Of a stretch of 60,063 nt of DNA, positions 25,451-33,791 are shown in pieces (positions within the stretch are counted from its first letter, which is position 1; each line of letters starts with the position of its first letter). The stretch lies in contig JAEWGR010000158.1 of assembly GCA_023388195.1 (NCBI GenBank), forward strand, positions 1 through 60,063, written 5' to 3'. The DNA is from Bacillota bacterium (GTDB taxonomy: Bacteria; Bacillota; Negativicutes; Sporomusales; Sporomusaceae). Below the pieces are notes generated by a model that searched no databases, was not told the origin of the DNA, and saw only the letters and a program-made list of their open reading frames with translations. Position numbers and translations under genes: made by a program.

Positions 25451-25800
25451 GTAAGAATGCGTATACCTAAAAGGGTACAGGCGGCTTCTGACGGCGTCCT
25501 GAGGACTTGGCACAAGCCAATTATTCTTTAACCTCATTCGAATTTATAAAAAAGTAATGCTTGTACTAAGGGATAAGAAAAATCTTAGGCTTGTGCCAAG
25601 AGTCCTAAAAGGACTGGCACAAGCCAAGTTTTTCTAACTCTGACCGAAGTTTTAAAGAATTCGGGACCATGAAAAAGTTATACCTTAAAGGGCAGGTGGC
25701 TTCTGCCGGCGTCCTAAAAGGACTTGGATAAGCCAAGTTTTTCCAACCTCATCCGGAATTTAAAAAATTCGGGGCCATGATCTAAGGGATAAGAAAAATT
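25451..25800 (+). repeat. Tandem array of three repeat units (about 108 bp each)
   Basis: The segment between rpmA and the Spo0B-like gene is built from three related units. The motif CACAAGCCAA recurs at 25511 and 25618 and, as GATAAGCCAA, at 25727, giving periods of 107 and 109. Copies of the window's repeat core lie at 25451-25528 and 25679-25743. The middle unit carries an inverted variant. Two further sub-repeats occur: CTAAGGGATAAGAAAAAT at about 25566 and 25782, and an ATTCGGG(A/G)CCATGA block at about 25659 and 25767. No coding sequence is visible. Confidence 0.75.
25588..25633 (+). terminator. Long hairpin within the repeat array
   Basis: GGCTTGTGCC pairs with GGCACAAGCC, and inside it AGTCC pairs with GGACT around a TAAAA loop, with a 3-nt bulge (AAG). 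It is followed by AAGTTTTTC. It is made of an inverted and a direct copy of the repeat's terminal hairpin half. Confidence 0.65.
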
Positions 25801-25905
25801 TATACTCCTATCTAATTTTTACCCAACCTGCCGGAAATCGACAGGTATTTTGGCTGGCCGGGGCGAAAGACATATCATTCTGCAGTATACCGGAAGGATG
25901 ATTGT

Positions 25906-26121
25906 ATGACAAACACAAGCTGCTCTGAAGTAATGACATGTACTGACGTAGTCAAGCTGCTCCGTATTCAGCGTCATGATTTCTTAAACCACCTGCAGGT
26001 TATTCACGCGATGATTCAACTGGGACGTGGTGAAAAAGCGATACAATATATAGAAAAGCTGGCCCATGATCCTGAAATGATATCAAATGTGCTGGAGGCT
26101 TACCAAAATAAGCACAGTTAA
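25906..26121 (+). CDS. Minimal Spo0B-like phosphotransferase domain protein
   Basis: This 71-residue protein consists of little more than the Spo0B/SPOB_a helical hairpin. RIQRHDFLNHLQVIHAM (residues 20-36) contains the phospho-accepting His-24 followed by the family's D-x-x-N-x-L-Q. Bacillus Spo0B, which passes phosphate from Spo0F to Spo0A, is about 190 residues with a C-terminal ATPase-like domain that is absent here. Position between rpmA and obg is exactly that of spo0B in B. subtilis. It starts with ATG after GGAAGGATGATTGT. Function in a phosphorelay is inference. Confidence 0.75.
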   Translation: MTNTSCSEVMTCTDVVKLLRIQRHDFLNHLQVIHAMIQLGRGEKAIQYIEKLAHDPEMISNVLEAYQNKHS

Positions 26122-26234
26122 GCTTGCGCTTGATTTTTCATATCCCTTAGATCATAGTATTGAATTTTTCATTTGGATGGGGTAAAAAACGGCGCGACAG
26201 CGCATATTACTTATAAAACGCAAGGGGATTGTCT

Positions 26235-27506
26235 ATGTTTATCGACAGAGCGAAAATAACAATAAAAGCCGGCAGCGGCGGCAATGGTATGTCCGGTTTC
26301 CGCCGGGAGAAATATGTTCCCAAAGGCGGACCCAGCGGGGGAGACGGCGGCCGTGGGGCCAATGTTGTATTAATTGGTGATGCCAGCCTCAATACCCTGA
26401 TTGACTTCCGTTATAAACGGCAGTTTAAAGCCAATAGCGGCGCCAACGGGCAAACAAGTAATATGCATGGCCGGGGCGCGGAGGATCTTCTGATTAAGGT
26501 GCCGCCGGGAACACTGATAAAGGATGAAGCGACCGGTCAGATTCTTGGTGATATTACCGAGGCTGGCCAAACCGTTGTGGTGGCTAAAGGCGGTCGGGGC
26601 GGGCGCGGCAATGCCCGTTTTGTTAACAGTGTCAACAGGGCGCCTACGTTCGCCGAATTAGGCGAACCGGGTGAAGAACGCTCGTTGATGCTGGAACTGA
26701 AGCTGCTGGCTGATGTTGGCCTGCTGGGTTATCCCAGTGTTGGCAAATCAAGCATTTTATCTATGGTATCGGCAGCTAAACCCGAGATTGCAGCCTATCA
26801 CTTCACTACCTTGTCACCGGTTTTGGGGGTTGTCAGTATTGGCGAAGGACAGAACTTCGTGCTTGCTGATATTCCGGGGCTCATTGAGGGCGCCCATGAG
26901 GGCGTAGGGCTTGGACATGATTTTCTCCGCCATGTGGAGCGTACCAAAGTTCTTATTCATGTACTCGATGTCTCCGGTCTGGAAGGCCGTGACCCGGTTG
27001 AAGATTTCCATAAAATCAATAATGAACTCAAGCTATATAATGAACGGTTGTTTAAACGTCCGCAAATCATTGCTGCCAATAAAATGGATTTGCCTGAGGC
27101 CCAGGAAAATTACCAACGGGTGGCAGAGGTTATGACCGGATTAGGGCATGAGATCTACCCTGTTTCCGCTGCAACCGGTGATGGTTTGACTGCTTTGATG
27201 CAGCGGGCCGTACAGCTTTTGGCGGAGTATGTGGAAGAACCGGAGGAAATTGAAGCCGCCAAGGTATATGAAGCCAGGCCGGAAGAGGCATTTCTGGTTA
27301 AGCGTGATGTCGATGGTGCCTTTATTGTCGAGGGCGAAGGCATTGAAAAGCTGGTGGCAATGACCCGTTTTGGTGATGAAGAAGGGTTGCGCCGGTTTCA
27401 ATCAATCTGGCGTAAACTGGGAATTGATAATGAACTCAGGACCCGCGGTATTCAGGAAGGCGATACCGTACGGATTCTTGATATGGAATTTGAGTTTAGG
27501 CCATAG
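26235..27506 (+). CDS. obg: GTPase Obg
   Basis: Obg is an essential ribosome-associated GTPase linked to 50S assembly, stress and sporulation initiation. The 423-residue protein has the glycine-rich Obg fold (1-158), the G domain with P-loop GYPSVGKSS (near 165), TTLSPVLG, DIPGLIEGA, and NKMD, and the C-terminal OCT domain (about 340-423) present in Gram-positive Obg. I choose ATG at 26235 after AAGGGGAT over the TTG six bases upstream. Confidence 0.96.
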   Translation: MFIDRAKITIKAGSGGNGMSGFRREKYVPKGGPSGGDGGRGANVVLIGDASLNTLIDFRYKRQFKANSGANGQTSNMHGRGAEDLLIKVPPGTLIKDEATGQILGDITEAGQTVVVAKGGRGGRGNARFVNSVNRAPTFAELGEPGEERSLMLELKLLADVGLLGYPSVGKSSILSMVSAAKPEIAAYHFTTLSPVLGVVSIGEGQNFVLADIPGLIEGAHEGVGLGHDFLRHVERTKVLIHVLDVSGLEGRDPVEDFHKINNELKLYNERLFKRPQIIAANKMDLPEAQENYQRVAEVMTGLGHEIYPVSAATGDGLTALMQRAVQLLAEYVEEPEEIEAAKVYEARPEEAFLVKRDVDGAFIVEGEGIEKLVAMTRFGDEEGLRRFQSIWRKLGIDNELRTRGIQEGDTVRILDMEFEFRP

Positions 27507-27517
27507 GAGGAAAGATT

Positions 27518-27826
27518 TTGCTAGCAAATGAAACCACATTAACCGGTAAACAAAAGCGCTTTTTAAGAGCCCTTGGGAGCACGCTTGAACCTGTTGTTCA
27601 GATTGGCAAAGGCGGTGTACTGGAATCCGTCATTGAGAGTGCCGTACAGGTGCTGGGGGCCCGTGAGCTTATTAAAGTCCGGGTATTGCAAAACAGCCCA
27701 GAAGAGCCGAAATCAGCCATTACCACCCTGGCCCGGGCTACGGGTGCCGAGCTGGTCCAGGTAATTGGCCGCAACGGCTTGTTATATAAGAAAAATGAGG
27801 AAAAATCTAAGATCGAACTGCCGTGA
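27518..27826 (+). CDS. yhbY: YhbY family CRM-domain RNA-binding protein
   Basis: This 102-residue single CRM domain protein begins LTGKQKRFLRALGSTLEPVVQIGKGG (residues 8-33), with the GKGG loop of the family. YhbY associates with pre-50S particles in E. coli. It starts with TTG at 27518 after TAGGAGGAA, 11 bases after obg. Co-location with obg suggests a shared role in ribosome maturation. Confidence 0.93.
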   Translation: MLANETTLTGKQKRFLRALGSTLEPVVQIGKGGVLESVIESAVQVLGARELIKVRVLQNSPEEPKSAITTLARATGAELVQVIGRNGLLYKKNEEKSKIELP

Positions 27827-27848
27827 TCTATGGGGGAGTATCATTCTT

Positions 27849-28976
27849 ATGCTTACCAGAGAAAATTTAGGCAATGCGAACCGCATCGTAGTTAAGGTTG
27901 GTACCAGCACGTTAACTCATGCTACCGGCAAACTTAATCTTTTACGCATAGAAAAGCTGGTCCGTGAGTTATCGGATCTGGCCAATCAGGGAAAACAGAT
28001 TATTCTGGTTACCTCCGGTGCTGTTGGTGCCGGAGTAGACCGGCTGGGGCTCAAAGAGAAGCCAAAAACAATTCCGGAAAAACAGGCTGCTGCTGCTGTT
28101 GGCCAGGGGATTTTGCTTCATATTTATGAAAAATTATTTGGCGAATATGGTCAAATTGTTGCGCAGGTACTATTGACTCGGGCGGACTCTGTAAACCGCA
28201 AACGCTATACTAATTCCCGCAACACACTCATGGCGCTCCTGAACCAGGGCGTCATTCCCATTGTTAATGAAAACGATGCTGTAGCTATTGATGAACTGAA
28301 AATTGGTGATAATGATACCCTTTCCGCAATGGTCGCCAGCATTATTGATGCTGACCTGCTTGTCATTTTATCCGATGTGGAGGGCGTTTATACCGCTAAT
28401 CCACAAACCGACCCGGGCGCTATACTGCTTAGTGAGATTACTGATATTACCCCGGAAATCGAGGCTTTGGCCGGTGGCCCGGGAACTCTCCGGGGAACCG
28501 GCGGCATGTATACCAAAATTCAGGCCGCAAAAATTGCTGTCAATTCCGGCGTGGCCATGGTAATTGCTTCCGGCGGGCGGGATGGTGTGGTACGGGACGT
28601 GCTGCAGGGGAACAAGGTCGGCACAATTTTTGTTTCCAAAGAAAACCGCCTGCAAATCAGAAAACGCTGGCTGGCTTTTGGGGTTAGTGTGAGTGGCCGG
28701 GTAACTGTGGACTGTGGTTGTGAACAAGCACTCCTGCATGACGGCTCCAGCCTGCTGGCAGCCGGGATAACGGCTGTTGAGGGCGAATTTGAATTAGGCA
28801 ATACCATTAGTATAAAAAATGCTGCCGGCCGGGAGATGGCCCGCGGCATCACTAATTACAGTGCGGAAGATATCAAGAAAATCATGGGGGCCCACACCCC
28901 TGAAATCAGCAATATATTGGGATCTAAGCCGTTTGATGAGGTTGTGCACCGGGACAATCTGGTACTTTTAGTGTAA
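27849..28976 (+). CDS. proB: Glutamate 5-kinase
   Basis: ProB phosphorylates glutamate, the first step of proline synthesis. The 375-residue protein has the amino-acid-kinase domain (KVGTSTLTH near 18, VTSGAVGAG near 51, NENDAVAIDE near 140, TGGMYTKIQAA near 218) and a C-terminal PUA domain (about 280-365). The ATG at 27849 follows GGGGGAG. The longer frame from 27765 overlaps yhbY and is rejected. proA follows 15 bases downstream. Confidence 0.96.
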   Translation: MLTRENLGNANRIVVKVGTSTLTHATGKLNLLRIEKLVRELSDLANQGKQIILVTSGAVGAGVDRLGLKEKPKTIPEKQAAAAVGQGILLHIYEKLFGEYGQIVAQVLLTRADSVNRKRYTNSRNTLMALLNQGVIPIVNENDAVAIDELKIGDNDTLSAMVASIIDADLLVILSDVEGVYTANPQTDPGAILLSEITDITPEIEALAGGPGTLRGTGGMYTKIQAAKIAVNSGVAMVIASGGRDGVVRDVLQGNKVGTIFVSKENRLQIRKRWLAFGVSVSGRVTVDCGCEQALLHDGSSLLAAGITAVEGEFELGNTISIKNAAGREMARGITNYSAEDIKKIMGAHTPEISNILGSKPFDEVVHRDNLVLLV

Positions 28977-28991
28977 GAGAGGAGAGGGAGT

Positions 28992-30245
28992 ATGGACTAC
29001 ATAACCGAACTTGCCGATAAAGGCGCAGCTGCCAGGCAGGCCGCACGCCGCCTGGCTACGCTGTCAACTGCTGTTAAGAATAAAGCCTTACTATTCATGG
29101 CCGAGGCCCTGGAGCAGGAACAGGCGCAAATTATTGCCGCTAATGCTAAGGACGTTGAACAGGCTGCGGCCAATGGTCTGGCTAAGCCACTGATTGACCG
29201 GCTGCTGTTAAATGAGGACAGGATTAAATCCATGGCTGACGGGTTACGTCAGATTGCTATGCTGCCTGATCCTGTTGGTGAAGCTGCAGCCGGCTGGGTT
29301 CGCCCCAATGGCCTTACCCTTACCAAAGTACATGTGCCGCTGGGGGTTATCGGCATTATCTATGAAGCCCGGCCTAATGTTACGGTTGATGCTGCCGGCT
29401 TGTGCCTTAAATCCGGTAATGCTGTAATTTTACGCGGCGGTTCGGAAGCCATCGCTTCCAATACAGCCGTTACGGCTGTTATTGCCAAAGCGGCTGCGGC
29501 GGCCGGGATACCGGCCGCCGCCATCCAGCTTGTGGAAACGACTGACCGGCAGGCGGTTACCGCTATGCTGAAGCTGAATAAATATCTGGATGTAATTATC
29601 CCCCGGGGCGGGGCCGGCCTCATTAAAACGGTTGTTGAGAACAGCACTGTGCCGGTCATTGAGACAGGTACCGGCGTATGCCATACGTTTGTTGACGCCA
29701 GTGCTGACCTGGTGATGGCCCGCGATATCGCTTTCAATGCTAAAGTATCCCGGCCTGGTGTATGTAATGCCATGGAGACCTTGTTGGTACATAAGAATAT
29801 TGCCGCCGCATTCTTACCGGAGCTATTAGAACGCTATCATCAGGCTGGTGTTGAGCTGCGGGGTTGTCCTGAGGTTATGAAATATCATCAGGCTGTCAGG
29901 CCGGCGAGCCAGCAAGACTGGGCTGCCGAATTTTTGGATCTGATTCTGGCCATTAGAGTGGTAGATGATGTTGATGCGGCGCTTGCCCACATTGAGGCCT
30001 ATAGTACCCGTCATTCAGAAGCCATTGTCACTAATGACTACAATCATGCCAGGCGCTTTCAACAGGAAGTGGATGCCGCGGCGGTCTATGTTAATGCCTC
30101 GACCCGCTTTACCGATGGTTTTGAGTTCGGCTTTGGTGCTGAGATCGGTATAAGCACACAAAAACTTCATGCCAGAGGGCCGATGGGCCTGCGTGAGCTG
30201 ACCAGTATTAAGTATCTGGTAAATGGTTCCGGCCAGATCAGATAG
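28992..30245 (+). CDS. proA: Glutamate-5-semialdehyde dehydrogenase
   Basis: ProA reduces glutamyl-5-phosphate with NADPH to the semialdehyde that cyclises towards proline. The 417-residue protein has the aldehyde-dehydrogenase fold, the segment GVIGIIYEARPNVT near 118-131, the catalytic cysteine in SRPGVCNAMETLL (near 260) and the C-terminal ARGPMGLRELTS. GAGAGGAGAGGGAGT precedes the ATG. It forms a two-gene operon with proB. Confidence 0.97.
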   Translation: MDYITELADKGAAARQAARRLATLSTAVKNKALLFMAEALEQEQAQIIAANAKDVEQAAANGLAKPLIDRLLLNEDRIKSMADGLRQIAMLPDPVGEAAAGWVRPNGLTLTKVHVPLGVIGIIYEARPNVTVDAAGLCLKSGNAVILRGGSEAIASNTAVTAVIAKAAAAAGIPAAAIQLVETTDRQAVTAMLKLNKYLDVIIPRGGAGLIKTVVENSTVPVIETGTGVCHTFVDASADLVMARDIAFNAKVSRPGVCNAMETLLVHKNIAAAFLPELLERYHQAGVELRGCPEVMKYHQAVRPASQQDWAAEFLDLILAIRVVDDVDAALAHIEAYSTRHSEAIVTNDYNHARRFQQEVDAAAVYVNASTRFTDGFEFGFGAEIGISTQKLHARGPMGLRELTSIKYLVNGSGQIR

Positions 30246-30256
30246 TCATAGCGGTG

Positions 30257-30427
30257 ATGATGGGTAAAATAAAACAGATAACAGGTTATTGCTATGCGGT
30301 CATGAACTATTTGCGCACGCCTAAAGGCAGCCACGATGCTGTCGACTATGCCCGGGCGGCGGCTATAATTGCCGCTGTCTGCCTGTTGGTGTGGCTGATC
30401 GCAATGGTAGTCTCATCAACTTGCTAA
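30257..30427 (+). CDS. Small single-helix membrane protein (unrecognised)
   Basis: This 56-residue ORF starts at one of two adjacent ATG codons (30257 or 30260) and ends with TAA at 30425-30427. It is too short for usual ORF lists. The N-terminal 30 residues are polar and basic (MGKIKQITGYCYAVMNYLRT), followed by one clear membrane helix (about residues 32-53, rich in A, I, V, L, W). The start lies 12 bases after the proA stop, so it may be the last gene of the pro operon. The Shine-Dalgarno (GCGGTGA) is weak. I do not recognise the family; the shape resembles small regulatory or toxin-like membrane peptides, but nothing proves this. Confidence 0.45.
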   Translation: MMGKIKQITGYCYAVMNYLRTPKGSHDAVDYARAAAIIAAVCLLVWLIAMVVSSTC

Positions 30428-30575
30428 CCATCCGGTACGCTATTTCTCCATCTTCTTAAAAATTTTCGCCATATCCCACGGTTTAAGGTTGACACGCTTT
30501 TCATCCTGACAGGCATTTGTTATAATAATAGAAAAGTTTTGGAATGTTTTGGATATTGTTGAAAGGCAGATCATT

Positions 30576-31190
30576 ATGGCACAGGCAAAAGCTAAAGTTG
30601 GTATTATGGGCGGGACATTTGATCCTATTCATATTGGTCATTTAGTCACCGCCGAAGCTGTCCGGATTGAATACAATCTGGATAAAGTGTTATTTATTCC
30701 GGCCAGTAACCCGCCGCATAAATTGCAGTCCCTGGTTACACCGGCTATTCACCGCTATCTTATGACAATATTGGCTACTTATTCTAACCCTCATTTTTTG
30801 GTATCTGCCATTGAACTGGAGCGCTCCGGTCCCTCCTATACCGTGGATACCGTCAAGGCTTTAATTGACTGTTATGGTGCCAGCACAGAGCTGTATTTTA
30901 TTACTGGTGCCGATGCGGTTAAAGACCTGCCCAGTTGGCAGAACATTCATGAGTTACTGGAATTGTGTTTTTTTGTGGCCGCTACAAGGCCAGGCTCTGT
31001 CAGCTATATTGATCAGGTAATTAAGCAATTTGGTGCCAAGGGGCGACGCAGTATTCAGCGGCTGGCCACGCCGGAGTTGGAGATTTCGGCTACTGATATT
31101 CGCGAACGGGTGAAAAAGGGGCGCTCTATCAAGTATATTGTACCAGAATGTGTTGAAGACTACATTTATAAAGAAGGTTTATACCGGTGA
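30576..31190 (+). CDS. nadD: Nicotinate-nucleotide adenylyltransferase
   Basis: NadD adenylates nicotinate mononucleotide in NAD synthesis. The 204-residue protein shows GIMGGTFDPIHIGHLVTA (nucleotidyltransferase HxGH motif, residues 8-25) and ISATDIRERVKKG near 172 (the SxTxxR motif). The ATG at 30576 follows GAAAGGCAG; the TTG at 30549 is less likely. In Firmicutes nadD commonly heads a nadD-yqeK-rsfS group. Here an RRM gene is inserted before yqeK. Confidence 0.95.
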   Translation: MAQAKAKVGIMGGTFDPIHIGHLVTAEAVRIEYNLDKVLFIPASNPPHKLQSLVTPAIHRYLMTILATYSNPHFLVSAIELERSGPSYTVDTVKALIDCYGASTELYFITGADAVKDLPSWQNIHELLELCFFVAATRPGSVSYIDQVIKQFGAKGRRSIQRLATPELEISATDIRERVKKGRSIKYIVPECVEDYIYKEGLYR

Positions 31191-31299
31191 TGCCAAATAA
31201 AGGTAAGCCCGGGGAAGCATAAATCTTCTATTTTTGCAGATAATGTTAACGTAAAACCTGTTTTGGTTTAGTATCCTGATGTAACGGAGGTGATTCCCT

Positions 31300-31551
31300 A
31301 TGGCAAAAACACTCTATGTCGGTAACCTGCCTTGGAATACTACAGACACCGCACTTGCGGATGCTTTCCGCCCCCATGGTTCTGTTGTATCAAGCCGGAT
31401 TATTACTGACAAAGAAACAGGCCGTTCCCGTGGTTTCGGTTTTGTGGAGGTTGAGGACGCTGACGCCGAAAAAATGGTTGAGGCCATGAATGGCTCTCAA
31501 ATTGCAGGCCGGCAGATTGTCGTTAATGAAGCTAAGCCGCGCCAGGATTAA
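31300..31551 (+). CDS. RRM-domain RNA-binding protein
   Basis: This 83-residue protein is a single RNA recognition motif: RNP2 is LYVGNL (residues 4-9) and RNP1 is RGFGFVEV (near 45-52). Bacterial one-domain RRM proteins are often cold- or stress-induced, but that is not shown here. The Shine-Dalgarno GGAGGTGAT is nearly fully complementary to 16S rRNA, predicting strong translation. It has its own terminator and is probably a single transcript. Confidence 0.93.
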   Translation: MAKTLYVGNLPWNTTDTALADAFRPHGSVVSSRIITDKETGRSRGFGFVEVEDADAEKMVEAMNGSQIAGRQIVVNEAKPRQD

Positions 31552-31598
31552 TCCAGTGGCGTCGAGCGTGTAAATCATACATGTTTTTGATGTATTCA

Positions 31599-31622
31599 CC
31601 TCCTAATTTTAGGAGGTTTTTT
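31599..31622 (+). terminator. Terminator after the RRM gene
   Basis: CCTCCTA pairs with TAGGAGG around a short ATTT loop, followed by six T residues. Confidence 0.8.
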
Positions 31623-31687
31623 ATTTAATAAAAAGGAAATTCTCATAAATTGACGAATTTTAGCAGTAAAGAGCAGGTGATGTATAC

Positions 31688-32272
31688 ATGCTGGAATTTA
31701 ACCAGCTTACCCAAAAACTGTCGCAAAATCTATCAGCAAAGCGTTTTCATCATTCCCTTGGTGTAAGCGAAACTGCGATTGATTTAGCGGCCCGGTATGG
31801 TGCCGATATTGATAAAGCCAAACTGGCCGGATTACTTCATGATTGTGGCCGGGCAGTACCCAGCAATAACCTATTGCCAACAGCAGCGGCTTTTGGTATA
31901 GTGGTGAGTGATGTTGAATACTGTCAGCCGGTGCTGCTGCATGCCCCGGTGGGGGCCTGTGTAGCCCAAGCCGAATATGGGATTACAGATTCGCAGATTC
32001 TGAAAGCCATTGCCCTTCACACTACCGGTGGTCCTAATTTGTCCTTGCTGGAGAAGATAATCTATTTGGCTGATTTTATTGAACCAGGCCGCAGTTTCCC
32101 CGGGGTAGACAAGCTTCGCGGTCTGGCCTTGGCGGATTTGGATATGGCCATGATTGCCGCTTATGATCAGTCTGTTGCCTATATGCTTGAGCAAGGAGTG
32201 CTTATTCATCCGGCCTCGATTGAAGGGCGTAATTTTTTACTACTACAAAGACAAAAAACTCAATGTAAATAA
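31688..32272 (+). CDS. yqeK: YqeK family HD-domain hydrolase (symmetrical Ap4A hydrolase)
   Basis: YqeK enzymes of Gram-positives split diadenosine tetraphosphate symmetrically into two ADP. The 194-residue protein shows RFHHSLGVSETAIDLA (near 18-33), the HD pair in LLHDCGR (near 49-55), and HAPVGA plus ALHTTGGPNLS further on. It lies between the RRM gene and the LCP gene, consistent with the nadD-yqeK-LCP-rsfS order of related bacteria. Confidence 0.92.
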   Translation: MLEFNQLTQKLSQNLSAKRFHHSLGVSETAIDLAARYGADIDKAKLAGLLHDCGRAVPSNNLLPTAAAFGIVVSDVEYCQPVLLHAPVGACVAQAEYGITDSQILKAIALHTTGGPNLSLLEKIIYLADFIEPGRSFPGVDKLRGLALADLDMAMIAAYDQSVAYMLEQGVLIHPASIEGRNFLLLQRQKTQCK

Positions 32273-32305
32273 AGGGTGTTGTCTTTCGGGAGAGGAGATG
32301 ATACC

Positions 32306-33298
32306 ATGAGCGAACAGCAGCGACAGTCGCGTAAGGTACGCTGGGACAGGGTTCTGCTCCTGCTTATTGTGTTACTCATCGCTGTAGTTGCCCTAGCCGG
32401 GGCGACTGTGTATGCTTACCTTAATATTGTACGCACTACGCCGGTAGCACAGGTAGTTAAGCAGAGTGAGCGGCCGCCGGAAACATTAAGCAACAGGGTC
32501 AATATTCTGCTCCTGGGTGTGGATGACAAAGATCATGAGAACCCCTATGACCTGGCCAGACGCTCAGATACGATGATGGTGGCAAGCATTAGTCCGCAGA
32601 ATGGGACGGTTAATGTGCTGTCACTGCCCCGTGATACCAAGGTTAATATTCCGGGCCGTAAAGGCTATGATAAGCTGAATCACGCGTATGCTTATGGCGG
32701 CGCCGAACTGGCCCGCAGCACAGTTGAGCAGTTTTTGCATGTGCCGATCAATAACTATGTAGTGATTGACTGGCAGGCATTTATCAAGGTAATTGACATT
32801 CTGGGCGGCGTAGACCTGTATGTTGAGCATAACATGAATTATAAGGACCCTTATGCCGATCTTGAGATTCATATTAATCAGGGCTATCAGCACCTGGATG
32901 GTGAAAAAGCCGGTGAGTATGTACGGTTCCGCAGCGATGAACTGGGGGATATCGGCCGGGTGCAGCGTCAGCAGCGATTTATAAAAGCGTTGGCCAAAGA
33001 AACGCTGCAGGTAGGTACTATATTAAAAGTACCGGCCCTGGTGAATACCCTTAACGAGTATATTGAGACAGATATGTCGGCAATGACAATGGTTAAGGTC
33101 GCCAATAGTCTTAAAAGTTTTAACGCCGGGGATTTGCATGCGGAGATGCTGCCTGGTGATTTTGCGACACTTGAAGGACTGAGTTATTGGATTCCTGACA
33201 AGGAGCTGACAAAGCAGCTTGTGGAAACCATGTTTATTGCCACGACTAAAGTGAGTGGAATCTATCAGGAGAATCAAGGTTCTACCCGAAAAAATTAA
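32306..33298 (+). CDS. LytR-CpsA-Psr (LCP) family cell-wall glycopolymer ligase
   Basis: LCP enzymes transfer undecaprenyl-linked glycopolymers to peptidoglycan at the outer face of the membrane. The 330-residue protein has one N-terminal helix (about 14-38) and the LCP domain (about 60-260) with RSDTMMVASISP and SLPRDTKVNIPG near 85-115, which include the conserved Arg and Asp residues, and YVRFRSDELGDIGRVQRQQ near 205. The ATG at 32306 follows GAGAGGAG; the GTG at 32276 is rejected. A terminator follows. Confidence 0.92.
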   Translation: MSEQQRQSRKVRWDRVLLLLIVLLIAVVALAGATVYAYLNIVRTTPVAQVVKQSERPPETLSNRVNILLLGVDDKDHENPYDLARRSDTMMVASISPQNGTVNVLSLPRDTKVNIPGRKGYDKLNHAYAYGGAELARSTVEQFLHVPINNYVVIDWQAFIKVIDILGGVDLYVEHNMNYKDPYADLEIHINQGYQHLDGEKAGEYVRFRSDELGDIGRVQRQQRFIKALAKETLQVGTILKVPALVNTLNEYIETDMSAMTMVKVANSLKSFNAGDLHAEMLPGDFATLEGLSYWIPDKELTKQLVETMFIATTKVSGIYQENQGSTRKN

Positions 33299-33308
33299 AA
33301 TCCAGTGA

Positions 33309-33343
33309 GCAAAGCGTATTTTATTACGCTTTGCCTTTTTTTT
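33309..33343 (+). terminator. Terminator after the LCP gene
   Basis: GCAAAGCGTA and TACGCTTTGC form a 10-bp stem with a 6-nt loop, followed by a long T run. Confidence 0.9.
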
Positions 33344-33435
33344 GCAGGAGAATCGCCAGCGAAGTCCGAATAAAATAAATCCGGAAAGAAAAAGATAGTT
33401 TATAGAACAGCGTTCCAGGAGGTATTTTTTAACGA

Positions 33436-33786
33436 ATGATTCAAACTGACAACAATTTAGCAGAATTAGTGGCCAAGGCTGCCAGCGATAAAAAAGCAGG
33501 CGATATTGTAATTATGGATTTAACCGGCATTTCACCGGTAACGGATTATTTTGTTATTTGCAGCGCCAACTCAATCACTCAGGTTCAGGCAATCGCCGAT
33601 AACATTGAAGAGCAGCTCAGAGAACAGGGGATAAGGATGCTGCGCCGGGAAGGCTATCGTGACGCCCGGTGGGTACTTCTGGATTACGGCAACTGTGTAG
33701 CGCATATTTTTCTTGAGGAAGACCGCCAGTTTTATAAGCTTGAGCGTTTGTGGGGCGATGCCAAACAAGTAGTTTATCAAGGTTAG
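33436..33786 (+). CDS. rsfS: Ribosome silencing factor RsfS
   Basis: RsfS (YbeB/Iojap) binds L14 on the 50S subunit and blocks subunit joining under nutrient limitation. The 116-residue protein shows DLTGISPVTDYFVICSANS near 29-47 and GYRDARWVLLDYGNCVAHIF near 72-91, the family signature. The ATG follows AGGAGGTATTTTTTAACG. The next gene begins five bases after the stop. Confidence 0.95.
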   Translation: MIQTDNNLAELVAKAASDKKAGDIVIMDLTGISPVTDYFVICSANSITQVQAIADNIEEQLREQGIRMLRREGYRDARWVLLDYGNCVAHIFLEEDRQFYKLERLWGDAKQVVYQG

Positions 33787-33791
33787 GTGTA

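Noticed and set aside
25451..25800. Possible CRISPR array
   Set aside because: Only three units of about 108 bases with similar sequence throughout. There are no short identical repeats with unique spacers and no cas genes.
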